A stretch of 64,000 nucleotides of DNA from Stygiobacter sp. RIFOXYC2_FULL_38_25 (GTDB lineage: Bacteria > Bacteroidota > Ignavibacteria > Ignavibacteriales > Melioribacteraceae). Position 1 is the stretch's first letter. Each line of letters starts with the position of its first letter. The position numbers were made by a program, and so were the translations under genes. Shown here piece by piece: positions 26,667 to 33,827 of the stretch. The notes under the pieces are model-generated. The model was not told the origin of the DNA. It made no database searches and worked only from the letters and a program-made list of their open reading frames with translations. The stretch spans positions 186,001 through 250,000 of the forward strand of contig MHAZ01000003.1 of assembly GCA_001803165.1 (NCBI GenBank). Direction: 5' to 3'.

Positions 26667-29600
26667 TTATTTTATGAGCATCATCTTCCGGACAAGGTTT
26701 ACGTTGTTGCCGTAAAGTTTATAGAAATATACGCCGGAGGAAAGATTCTTAGCGTCAAAGGTAGATTTGAAAACGCCAGGGTTTAAGAAACCGTTTTGCA
26801 GCGATGCAACTTTCTCCCCAAGAATATTGAAAATGTCCAGATTGTAAAATCCTTCTACAGGAATACTAAAAGATAGTGTAGTAGTTGGGTTGAATGGATT
26901 AGGGAAATTTTGTTCCAACTTAAATTCTGTTGGAATTTCCTTTTGCTCGGCAACTCCGGTAATGTTTGATGTTGGAGTGAACTTCTCAATACTTGAATAA
27001 GCTGAAGCTTCTCCATTTTCATTTATCGAGCGAACTCTCCAATAATATGTCTTACCGTTTTCTAATCCGTTGATAAGTTTTCTATTCGAATTCATTTCTA
27101 GATTCGTTGCGTTTTGCATTTCAGAATTTTTCGAATACTGAAGTTCATACTTAGCCGCTTCTCCAGCTGTTGGTAGAAACCAAGAAAGCATTGCTGAAGA
27201 ACTTTCAATCGAAATTCCTTCGGCAGGACTTGCAGCAACGGGTACAACCAATAAGCTATTGCCTGCAAATGTTACAAAGCTTTCTGCCGCAGAAAATGCT
27301 GAGTACACAGTTCCATCGAATGAACGAACTTGCCAGTAATAAGTAGTGCCGGAGTTCAGACCGCTCAATGTAATTTGATTTGTTGCAAGATTCGAAATTG
27401 TTGTTGCGCCTGTCATGTTGGAATTTGTTGAGTACTTTAATTCAAAAGTAATTCCAACAGAAGATGAATTTAAGAACCACGATAGCATAGGTGAATTTGT
27501 ATAAACAGTCGCGCCGCCAATCGGCCAGGAAAGCACTGGAACTGTTACAGTCGCTGTTGTTCCAATTGTTTGGAAACTCTCTGTTGCTGACCAACAGGAA
27601 GTTGTAATTCCATTGGTCGAACGAACTCTCCAGAAATATGTTGTTGATGGAGTTAAAGCGTTGACTGTTGTATTCAAGGCTGATATACCAAGTATTGTAG
27701 GCGTACCATTCAACGAGCCGGTTCTCAATTCAACTTCATAAGTTAATCCATTACCAGAAGCACCGAGATACCAATTAAGCTGAACCGAATTAGAATAAAC
27801 GGTAGCGCCGCCAACAGGCCAAGAAGGAAATGGAATTACCGGCGCATTTGAAACAGATCCAATTATTGAGAATATAGCTGTTGTTGACCAAGCTGAATAA
27901 GTAGCGCCGTCGAAAGAACGGACGCGCCATTTGTAATTGCTGCCTGGAATTAAATTACTAAGATTAGTTGAAAGAGAATTAATATTTAGAATATTCGGAG
28001 TTCCGGTAAATGCTGTTACCAATCCTTCTACATATTCAACTTCAAAAACTAATCCGGTACCTGCGGTTCCTAAATACCAGTTTAGAGAAGGAGATGTTGT
28101 GTAAACAATTGCATTGCCAACCGGCCATGATGGAATTGGAACTACCGGTCCAGGTGTGGCAACTGTATTAAATGTTTCGGCATCAGACCAAGCAGAATAA
28201 TTTGAACCGGATTTTGATCTTACTTGCCATGAATATTGTGTTCCTTGCTGCAAGCCAGCAACAGTATAATATTGAGTGGAAATATTTGTAACAGTTGCTG
28301 TTCCGGTTAGTGCTGCCGGAGTTCCTTGTCTAATCTCAAGATCATAAGTTAAGCCGGTGCTTGCGTCATTAAGATACCAATATAATGTTGGCGAAAGAGT
28401 ATTTATCGTATCATCATTTATCGGTGAAGAGAGAACCGGAGTAAAAGCTTGCCCAAAAGAAATAAAACTTTCTTGATCAGAATAAGAAACTACAACTCCG
28501 CTCGAAGTCTTTAATCTGATTTTCCAGAAATAAGTAGTTCCAGGTAATAGTCCGTTCAAACTATATGGAACTGAATTGATGTTACTAATTACTGCTGGAG
28601 AGGTCATATTTACATCAGTAGAATATAGAAGATCATACTTCCATCCTGTTCCGCCGGAAGGGACATACCAAGAAAAAGAAGCTGGAGACATATAAATGCT
28701 TACCCCGCCAATTGGCCAAGAAAGTAATACTTGAGAATAAGCGATTGTTGTAAATGTGAATGGTGTTGAAAATCCGCTAGAAAGAATTTCTTGTTCTGCA
28801 CTAACTCTCCAATAATATGCTATACCATTGCTAAGATTAGTTAAATTGTAAGAGTTTGTTGCTAGATCAGTTGCATTAACAATAAGATTACTGAACGCAA
28901 TATCAGTAGCAACTTGTAAAGAATACGTTGCGCCGGAAACCGCAGACCAGTTGAGTTCTAATTCAATTGAAGTCCCTCCCGCATTATCAGCAGGAGAAAC
29001 TAAAGCAGGCATAGCTGGCGTTGTTAGCGGCTCAACAAGAATATCTCTGAAATAATTATTGTTGTTGAATGAAGAAGTTGGAAACACTCCCGGACTTCCA
29101 TAGACACCATTATTATTATCAGCCACTGTACTTAATATTCCGTTTGTAACTGATGACCCTAACGACTGAGCACCGCCGGCACCGTACTCGCTGTTTGAAT
29201 TTACAGTAACCACATAAGTATTTCCCGGAATGATATAAACGTTAGAAGATAATTCGGCATACTGCCAGTCTGATGTAGTTTCATTTACAAAAGCAGCAGA
29301 TGCTAATAAAGTTCCGGTTGAACTCCACAAGTTTCCAGTATGAGAACCGGTTTCACCAGCAGTTCTGTAATAACTGAACATTTTAACTTTGGCTGCTTGC
29401 GATGCGGTAAACTTCACACCCATTTCATACGGACCGTCATTAAACTGTCCGACTGGGAATTGAGTTGTGAAGATGCTATTGAGTTCATTTGCTACAACAT
29501 CAACAAAATAATTAGAGTTGTTGTATGACTGTGTAGGAAACAGTCCAACAGTTTCATTGAATACGCCACCGCCGGCAAGTGCTGTCAAAAATCCATTTGT

Positions 29601-30011
29601 TATTGGATTATCCAGCTGATGCTGTTCAATCGCATAAACGGAAGCAACATTTACAGAAACAACATAGGTCGTATTCGCTGAAATCAAAATTGGAGAAGCG
29701 AACGATGCATACTGCCAACCGGAAGCCGTTTCTCCAATAAATGAAGCTGTGGCAATAACAGCTCCACCACCTGTCCAGAGTGTGGCTGTATGGGAAGAGC
29801 TTTCACCGGGCATTTTATAAAACCTGACATGACTAATCCGGGCAGTTGTTGTAGAACTAAACTTAAGTCCAAGCTCATAGTCACTATCGTTGCCGGAATT
29901 TGCCGGTACTTGAGAAGTGAAAATTGACGTTTGTGAATACAGAATTGGGCTTAGCAATACAAAAAAGAGCGCCGCAAGAAGCATTTGCATCCTTAGATGT
30001 TCTTTTTTCAT
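26667..30011 (-). CDS. Secreted modular protein: two DUF4082, seven FN3-like repeats, T9SS tail
   Basis: 1114 residues. After a signal peptide (about residues 1-26) come two DUF4082-type beta-sandwich domains (about 28-170 and 172-325; YELGLKFSSTTTARISHVRF and YEMGVKFTASQAAKVKMFSY, each with a G-E-T-x-SHT-LW core). Seven fibronectin III-like repeats follow (about 330-1020), most opening with SWP-GG-x-VY or SP and closing TYYWRVRS. The last 80 residues carry a type A T9SS sorting domain (NPFNPTT to YGNNVNLVRKMMLIK). It should cross the outer membrane by T9SS and be held at the cell surface. Ligand unknown; adhesion or glycan binding is an inference. An AGGAGG site precedes the ATG. Confidence 0.85.
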   Translation of the reverse strand: MKKEHLRMQMLLAALFFVLLSPILYSQTSIFTSQVPANSGNDSDYELGLKFSSTTTARISHVRFYKMPGESSSHTATLWTGGGAVIATASFIGETASGWQYASFASPILISANTTYVVSVNVASVYAIEQHQLDNPITNGFLTALAGGGVFNETVGLFPTQSYNNSNYFVDVVANELNSIFTTQFPVGQFNDGPYEMGVKFTASQAAKVKMFSYYRTAGETGSHTGNLWSSTGTLLASAAFVNETTSDWQYAELSSNVYIIPGNTYVVTVNSNSEYGAGGAQSLGSSVTNGILSTVADNNNGVYGSPGVFPTSSFNNNNYFRDILVEPLTTPAMPALVSPADNAGGTSIELELNWSAVSGATYSLQVATDIAFSNLIVNATDLATNSYNLTNLSNGIAYYWRVSAEQEILSSGFSTPFTFTTIAYSQVLLSWPIGGVSIYMSPASFSWYVPSGGTGWKYDLLYSTDVNMTSPAVISNINSVPYSLNGLLPGTTYFWKIRLKTSSGVVVSYSDQESFISFGQAFTPVLSSPINDDTINTLSPTLYWYLNDASTGLTYDLEIRQGTPAALTGTATVTNISTQYYTVAGLQQGTQYSWQVRSKSGSNYSAWSDAETFNTVATPGPVVPIPSWPVGNAIVYTTSPSLNWYLGTAGTGLVFEVEYVEGLVTAFTGTPNILNINSLSTNLSNLIPGSNYKWRVRSFDGATYSAWSTTAIFSIIGSVSNAPVIPFPSWPVGGATVYSNSVQLNWYLGASGNGLTYEVELRTGSLNGTPTILGISALNTTVNALTPSTTYFWRVRSTNGITTSCWSATESFQTIGTTATVTVPVLSWPIGGATVYTNSPMLSWFLNSSSVGITFELKYSTNSNMTGATTISNLATNQITLSGLNSGTTYYWQVRSFDGTVYSAFSAAESFVTFAGNSLLVVPVAASPAEGISIESSSAMLSWFLPTAGEAAKYELQYSKNSEMQNATNLEMNSNRKLINGLENGKTYYWRVRSINENGEASAYSSIEKFTPTSNITGVAEQKEIPTEFKLEQNFPNPFNPTTTLSFSIPVEGFYNLDIFNILGEKVASLQNGFLNPGVFKSTFDAKNLSSGVYFYKLYGNNVNLVRKMMLIK

Positions 30012-30520
30012 CTAACCTCCTGTTTGTTATTAATAATTATTAACTCCATCACCAAAAGTTTTTGCACTCTGAGATACAAGCAATAATTCCATTTGAGTGG
30101 AAGCTTACCACAGTTACCTTCCCTTATAATTTGATATCTAAAAGGAAGAGGTGTTGACTATATTTTTAACTGATTTGATTTTACTGTGTAACCTCGAAAA
30201 TGATTTTTTGATAGACCTATGGGACAATATGAATGCCATTTCAAAACTTTGCTTTTGAACTAAACGGAGAACTTTTAAAATGAGAGCAAATCTCTTTTTG
30301 AGAAGAAGAATTAAAATGAGTCACTACTTCAGAATGAAACAGAGAGGAGTCTATTTAGATTAGATTTTGATGATGACTAAAACAGCTTTAGCGTACTTGA
30401 ATGAATTCTTCGAGAACTTCATCAATGTGCTAAATTAATCACTTCACGATTGAACTACTTTTTCAAACGGTGTGTTCTAAATATAACTGTTGTACAAAAA
30501 ATTTTAGGAATTTATTACGA
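30012..30520. other. Intergenic region, largely unassigned
   Basis: About 500 bases between divergent genes. The left part is the leader of the secreted-protein gene (AGGAGG before its ATG) with small imperfect hairpins. I recognise no riboswitch or known RNA. A 27-codon ORF with a good ribosome-binding site lies at 30280-30363 and is listed separately. Confidence 0.5.
30280..30363 (+). CDS. Possible 27-residue basic microprotein
   Basis: ATG at 30280 is preceded by GGAGA nine bases upstream (30266-30270) and runs to TAG at 30361. The peptide is strongly basic: MRANLFLRRRIKMSHYFRMK then QRGVYLD. I recognise no family, and an ORF of this length is common by chance; the ribosome-binding site and the composition are the only support. 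Confidence 0.25.
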   Translation: MRANLFLRRRIKMSHYFRMKQRGVYLD

Positions 30521-30724
30521 ATGGACTATCTTTTGCCTTTTAGCATTATACTTATAGTTACTACTTCAACAATCATTTTATTTTACTTTGGATTTACCCT
30601 GTGGTCTAAGAAACGAAAATTCATCAAGTCAATTGAAAAGCAAAGAGAATCCTTAAGATTTGAAAAAGAACATGATAAAGCTGAATTAATAAAGCGAGCA
30701 CTTGTTCTAATTAAGAATGAGTGA
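30521..30724 (+). CDS. Small membrane-anchored protein
   Basis: 67 residues from ATG at 30521, with AGGAA ten bases upstream; an in-frame ATG at 30470 would add 17 residues that spoil the N-terminal helix. One membrane helix (about 4-27, LLPFSIILIVTTSTIILFYF) is followed by a basic and then mixed-charge helical tail (WSKKRKFIKSIEKQRESL). It resembles in layout the two other small proteins at 32484 and 33064 (M-x-x-L-x-P at the start, helix, basic tail). No function recognised. Confidence 0.6.
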   Translation: MDYLLPFSIILIVTTSTIILFYFGFTLWSKKRKFIKSIEKQRESLRFEKEHDKAELIKRALVLIKNE

Positions 30725-30936
30725 TTAACAATTCACTCAAACTCACAATTACATTTTTCACGCATCCGAAACCTTTCTATAGCTAACTTGTTTGCAATAC
30801 GCTTCAAATTATTAAAAAGAAAATTATTATTGTGTTAGCATTTTGGTCATCAAAAAGGGATTACGATTTATTGTTATAGTGTATTTAATTTTGGTTGGGT
30901 AAAGGGAGAGTAATTGGGGCAACTATTTTAGGGGCT

Positions 30937-31037
30937 TTAATACTTTCTGAGCCACCTATAGGACTCGAACCTACGACCCGCTCATTACGAATGAGCTGCT
31001 CTACCAGCTGAGCTAAGGTGGCTTCTTAAAGTATTAA
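30937..31037 (-). repeat. 10-bp inverted repeat enclosing tRNA-Thr
   Basis: Minus strand TTAATACTTT (31028-31037) lies five bases before the tRNA 5' end, and AAAGTATTAA (30937-30946) begins three bases after the discriminator. In the precursor they can pair and stack a second helix under the acceptor stem, separated by a small internal loop. Confidence 0.7.
30950..31022 (-). tRNA. tRNA-Thr (anticodon CGT)
   Basis: A 73-base cloverleaf on the minus strand. Acceptor GCCACCT pairs with AGGTGGC; the D arm is AGCTCAGCTGGTAGAGC; the anticodon arm GCTCA-TTCGTAA-TGAGC presents CGT; the T arm holds GGTTCGAGTCC. Discriminator T, no encoded CCA. It reads ACG codons. It lies 28 bases beyond the small ribosomal-type gene and is flanked by a perfect 10-bp inverted repeat. 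Confidence 0.95.
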
Positions 31038-31050
31038 TGAGATTGAAAAA

Positions 31051-31146
31051 CTATCTCAATTTCTTTTTATGACGATTTTTTCTCAAGCGTTTCTTGCGCT
31101 TGTGAGTTGCCATTTTATGGCGTTTTCTTTTTCTTCCGCAAGGCAT
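31051..31146 (-). CDS. COX24/AURKAIP1-type small ribosomal protein (bS22/mS38-like), 31 residues
   Basis: 31 codons, ATG at 31146, TAG at 31051. The product MPCGRKRKRHKMATHKRKKR then LRKNRHKKKLR is almost wholly basic and fits the AURKAIP1/COX24 domain family: bacterial members include mycobacterial bS22, and mitochondrial mS38 sits by helix 44 of the small subunit. A strong GGAGG site lies seven bases before the ATG. It follows the TPR protein gene by 14 bases and precedes tRNA-Thr, so HU, TPR protein, this gene and the tRNA may share a transcript. It is short enough to be missed by most gene callers. Confidence 0.88.
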   Translation of the reverse strand: MPCGRKRKRHKMATHKRKKRLRKNRHKKKLR

Positions 31147-31160
31147 TACGGAACCTCCGT

Positions 31161-31925
31161 TTAATGTTGATTAATTAATTCTTGTGCTCTCTTACCAATT
31201 TCCGAAGCGGGATTTATTTCTACCGCTTTCTTCCACCAGCTTAGAGCTTTTTCTTTGTTACCGGATGATAGATTTACTATTCCAAGATTTAAATGTGCAA
31301 TTTGATGTTTTGGTTCTATTGTGAGAGCCTTTTCCATTTTAGAAATAGCCTCAGAATTTTTTCCCAATTCAAAATAACAAACACCCATATCTACCCATAC
31401 ATCAGCGGCTTTCGGGTTCTGTTTCAAATATTGTTCGTAACGTTCAACAGCCTTATCCTTGAAGCCGGAATCGTTAAGTAAGTGCGCGAGATTTAATAGA
31501 GCGTCAAGATTGCTCGGATTACTATCAACTGTTTTTTGAAGTTCTGTAATCTGCTCAAGTTGATTCAAATCCACACCAGCATGAGGATTATTTGTGTTTG
31601 TGTTCGTAGCATCTGCTGTGGCTTGCACTGGAACGGACGAATCAAAGATTCCTGACGAGACTAATATTACTGAAGCAATTAACAATAAGAACAACCCAAA
31701 ATAAATTAGCTTTGAAGTTGAAATTGACTTGGGTCTATTAACTGTGTCTTCATGCTTTTTATGCTTAGCTTTCTTTGATACATTTTGTTTTGCAGATACA
31801 CCTTTTGAATTCGGTTTTTGTTCGGCAGAAACATGTTTTTCATTTTTGGAACCGCAACTTGGGCAGTAAGCAAAATCACGAGAAAACTCTTCACCACATC
31901 TAACGCAAAAAACACTATTATCCAT
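31161..31925 (-). CDS. Zinc-ribbon, membrane-anchored TPR protein
   Basis: 254 residues in three parts: an N-terminal zinc ribbon (CVRC near residue 7 and CPSC near residue 21), a basic linker and one membrane helix (about 73-95, LIYFGLFLLLIASVILVSSG), then about three tetratricopeptide repeats (about 130-245, e.g. ADVWVDMGVCYFELGKNSEA). The ribbon would face the cytoplasm and the TPRs the periplasm. Role unknown; TPRs suggest a scaffold. The gene begins two bases after the HU stop and the 31-residue gene follows closely. Confidence 0.75.
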   Translation of the reverse strand: MDNSVFCVRCGEEFSRDFAYCPSCGSKNEKHVSAEQKPNSKGVSAKQNVSKKAKHKKHEDTVNRPKSISTSKLIYFGLFLLLIASVILVSSGIFDSSVPVQATADATNTNTNNPHAGVDLNQLEQITELQKTVDSNPSNLDALLNLAHLLNDSGFKDKAVERYEQYLKQNPKAADVWVDMGVCYFELGKNSEAISKMEKALTIEPKHQIAHLNLGIVNLSSGNKEKALSWWKKAVEINPASEIGKRAQELINQH

Positions 31926-31927
31926 TC

Positions 31928-32230
31928 TTATTCAACATCCTTCTGGGTTTTCATTCCTAAATCCACGGCACCTTTAAAATCCTTCGAAAATTTGAAAGCG
32001 GGAACAAAATGCTCTCCAACAAAAACTTTTTCTCCGGTACGCGGATTGCGAGCGTTTCGAGGGTTTTTCTTTTTAACACGGAAACTGCCGAATCCTCTAA
32101 TCTCTATACCATTACCGGATGCAAGAGCATCAATAATTGTCTTAAAAAAACCATCGACTACTGCTTCAGTATCAATCTTTGTGAGACCGGTTCCATTGGC
32201 AATTCTGTCGATAATATCAGCCTTAGTCAT
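31928..32230 (-). CDS. HU/IHF-family DNA-binding protein
   Basis: 100 residues from ATG at 32230, with GAGG six bases upstream; a TTG four codons earlier is rejected. MTKADIIDRIANGTGLTK, IEIRGFGSFRVKKKNPRNAR and RNPRTGEKVFVGEHFVPAFK are the standard HU helices and the DNA-clasping beta-arm with its intercalating NP-R. The C-terminus has a short tail (DLGMKTQKDVE) beyond the usual 90 residues. It bends and packs DNA; whether it is HU or an IHF-like paralogue cannot be told. Confidence 0.95.
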   Translation of the reverse strand: MTKADIIDRIANGTGLTKIDTEAVVDGFFKTIIDALASGNGIEIRGFGSFRVKKKNPRNARNPRTGEKVFVGEHFVPAFKFSKDFKGAVDLGMKTQKDVE

Positions 32231-32483
32231 CCCTAACCTCAAATTTTTAGCGAAGTTACAAGCAAAAACGGGTCAAAAGTTATCAAAAAGTATGGTAAAA
32301 ACAAACTGATTAACAGCCCACAGCCAAAATACTTAGCTTTTATCAATTGGAGATATCTGTTTCATTATAAAACAGATAGAGTAACAAGCGCAGATAAGAA
32401 AGCGCGTTTTTAGGTCATTAATGAAGATTTTCTTTTGGTACACGTTTTGTCTTATTCTAAGTGTAAAGTTAAGGAATAAAACC

Positions 32484-32987
32484 ATGACATTAGTACCAAT
32501 AATATATACGAGCTTGCTCATCTTCTCGTCTATTTTGCTTTTTGTAATTCTTTTTTCATATATCTCATTTAAGGCAAAAAGCAATTTGAGAAAAGCCAGT
32601 GAGTTAAAAGTTCACGTCGGAAATCAGAATGTGCAAATTAGACCGGTTGCTATTCCAGTTCAACATGCACCAATAATAATTAAAAAGGGAAACCCTGGAT
32701 TAGTTCGTCAGAATCCTGTGAGAGGAGAATATTCTCATTCTCGGTCTGCAAATCCGGTCAGCATAGATGATTATAGACAAAACCAAACAAGAAATTCTAT
32801 AACCAGACCTACAAGATTAACAAGAGAAGATAGAATTGTGATAATGAATGACACAACTAAATTGCATACTGCTAAGACAGTACCCAGCCAAGCGGAACAA
32901 AGAACATATCAGAGACTGCCCGATTTGAACTTGCTTAACTACTATTCAGATCGGACGGATTCTGAGTTTATTACTCTTACAGCATAA
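32484..32987 (+). CDS. Small membrane-anchored protein with basic linker (paralogue of 33064 gene)
   Basis: 167 residues from ATG at 32484, with AAGGA ten bases upstream; 21 codons of open frame further upstream are rejected. The N-terminus MTLVPIIYTSLLIFSSILLF is a membrane helix ending SYISFKAKS; then comes a long basic, low-complexity region (about 35-140); the C-terminus is LNLLNYYSDRTDSEFITLTA. The next gene encodes a protein of the same length with the same ends (MELVPII...SYIAFK; LNKYADNENQSLFTL). No known family. Few-pass membrane attachment with a basic cytoplasmic arm suggests binding to nucleic acid or to acidic phospholipid, as inference only. Confidence 0.7.
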   Translation: MTLVPIIYTSLLIFSSILLFVILFSYISFKAKSNLRKASELKVHVGNQNVQIRPVAIPVQHAPIIIKKGNPGLVRQNPVRGEYSHSRSANPVSIDDYRQNQTRNSITRPTRLTREDRIVIMNDTTKLHTAKTVPSQAEQRTYQRLPDLNLLNYYSDRTDSEFITLTA

Positions 32988-32990
32988 TTA

Positions 32991-33020
32991 AAGAAGGGCT
33001 TTTGCCCTTCTTCTTTTTCT
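32991..33020 (+). terminator. Rho-independent terminator
   Basis: Perfect 9-bp stem AAGAAGGGC / GCCCTTCTT (32991-32999 and 33004-33012), TTTT loop, then CTTTTTCT. It starts four bases after the stop of the gene at 32484. Confidence 0.9.
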
Positions 33021-33027
33021 AATCTCA

Positions 33028-33059
33028 TTTGTCACAGTAAATACTATTCGTTATTTTTA
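33028..33059 (+). promoter_or_regulatory. Possible Bacteroidota-type promoter, leaderless start
   Basis: TTTG (33028-33031), 20 bases, then TATTTTTA (33052-33059), close to TAnnTTTG. The expected transcription start falls on or within a few bases of the ATG at 33064, and no Shine-Dalgarno is present, so the mRNA may be leaderless. Confidence 0.4.
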
Positions 33060-33063
33060 ATCC

Positions 33064-33567
33064 ATGGAACTTGTCCCGATTATACAGCGCGTTTTAACTA
33101 TTGTAGCAATCCTTGCAGTTGCCACTTTACTTATTTCCTACATTGCTTTCAAGATACGTCAAAAGCGAACACCTGAACAAGTTTACACAAAGGATACCTC
33201 AGGTCACTTAGAGCCAAGCTTTGTAGGTAAAAGTATAAGACGCATTACAAGAATTACTAAAGAAATACTCCCTTTAACTCCACCTGTTCAGCCAAAGGCA
33301 CAACAACATCATTCACCCAAACGCCCGCAGCCTGTTGCTGCAAAAAAAGTCGAGCCGAAGCCGCAATATCAGAAGCCAAAAAGAATTGAGGTTGTTAATA
33401 ATCTTTCCGAACAAAATCTGGAGCGACCAAAATCCTCTCCGGTTAAAAAGAATATTGAGAATGCCGAGTTAAATACTCTTGGTGACGATATTCTGAACAA
33501 GTATGCAGACAATGAAAACCAAAGCCTCTTTACTCTAAAGACTAACAAAAAAAACACGAAAGAATAA
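33064..33567 (+). CDS. Small membrane-anchored protein with basic linker (paralogue of 32484 gene)
   Basis: 167 residues. MELVPIIQRVLTIVAILAVA forms a membrane helix to SYIAFKIRQKR; residues about 35-130 are rich in Pro, Lys, Arg and Gln (VQPKAQQHHSPKRPQPVAAK); the end is LGDDILNKYADNENQSLFTL followed by a lysine tail. N- and C-termini match the preceding protein, the linker does not. It lies between a terminator and copZ and seems to have its own promoter. Function unknown. Confidence 0.7.
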   Translation: MELVPIIQRVLTIVAILAVATLLISYIAFKIRQKRTPEQVYTKDTSGHLEPSFVGKSIRRITRITKEILPLTPPVQPKAQQHHSPKRPQPVAAKKVEPKPQYQKPKRIEVVNNLSEQNLERPKSSPVKKNIENAELNTLGDDILNKYADNENQSLFTLKTNKKNTKE

Positions 33568-33626
33568 CTCTTTGTGAATCGGTTTCATCTTTTTGTAATC
33601 TTATTTAATACGAAAAAGGAATTAAC

Positions 33627-33827
33627 ATGATTGAAAAGTCTATCAAAATAAATGGTATGAATTGCAACCATTGTGTGATGGCTGTGAAAAAAGAATTATC
33701 AAAGCTTACTCTTGAATCTGCCGAGGTTACAATTGGCAGCGCCAAAGTAGTTTTTGATGAGACGAAAGTAAATGAAACTCAGATTGAAGCGGCAATTGTA
33801 GAAGCCGGATTCGAAGTAGCAAAATGA
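33627..33827 (+). CDS. copZ: Copper chaperone, heavy-metal-associated domain
   Basis: 66 residues, one complete ferredoxin-like HMA domain. The metal site is GMNCNHC (Cys13, Cys16), and the fold runs to IEAAIVEAGFEV. It would carry Cu(I) to the ATPase whose ATG overlaps its stop by four bases. AAGGA lies six bases before the ATG. No CopY or CueR gene is adjacent and I see no clear operator in the short upstream gap. Confidence 0.9.
   Translation: MIEKSIKINGMNCNHCVMAVKKELSKLTLESAEVTIGSAKVVFDETKVNETQIEAAIVEAGFEVAK

Noticed and set aside
27500-28740. Repeated GC-rich DNA blocks that could suggest a repeat array or CRISPR
   Set aside because: They are in-frame coding repeats (SWPxGGxxVY) of the FN3-like modules about 300 bases apart, not short spaced repeats.
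30030-30180. Possible riboswitch in the leader of the T9SS-secreted protein gene
   Set aside because: Small hairpins are present but no conserved riboswitch core could be matched.
31928-32242. TTG start for HU giving four extra residues
   Set aside because: ATG at 32230 has GAGG at the right distance and begins the canonical HU N-terminus.
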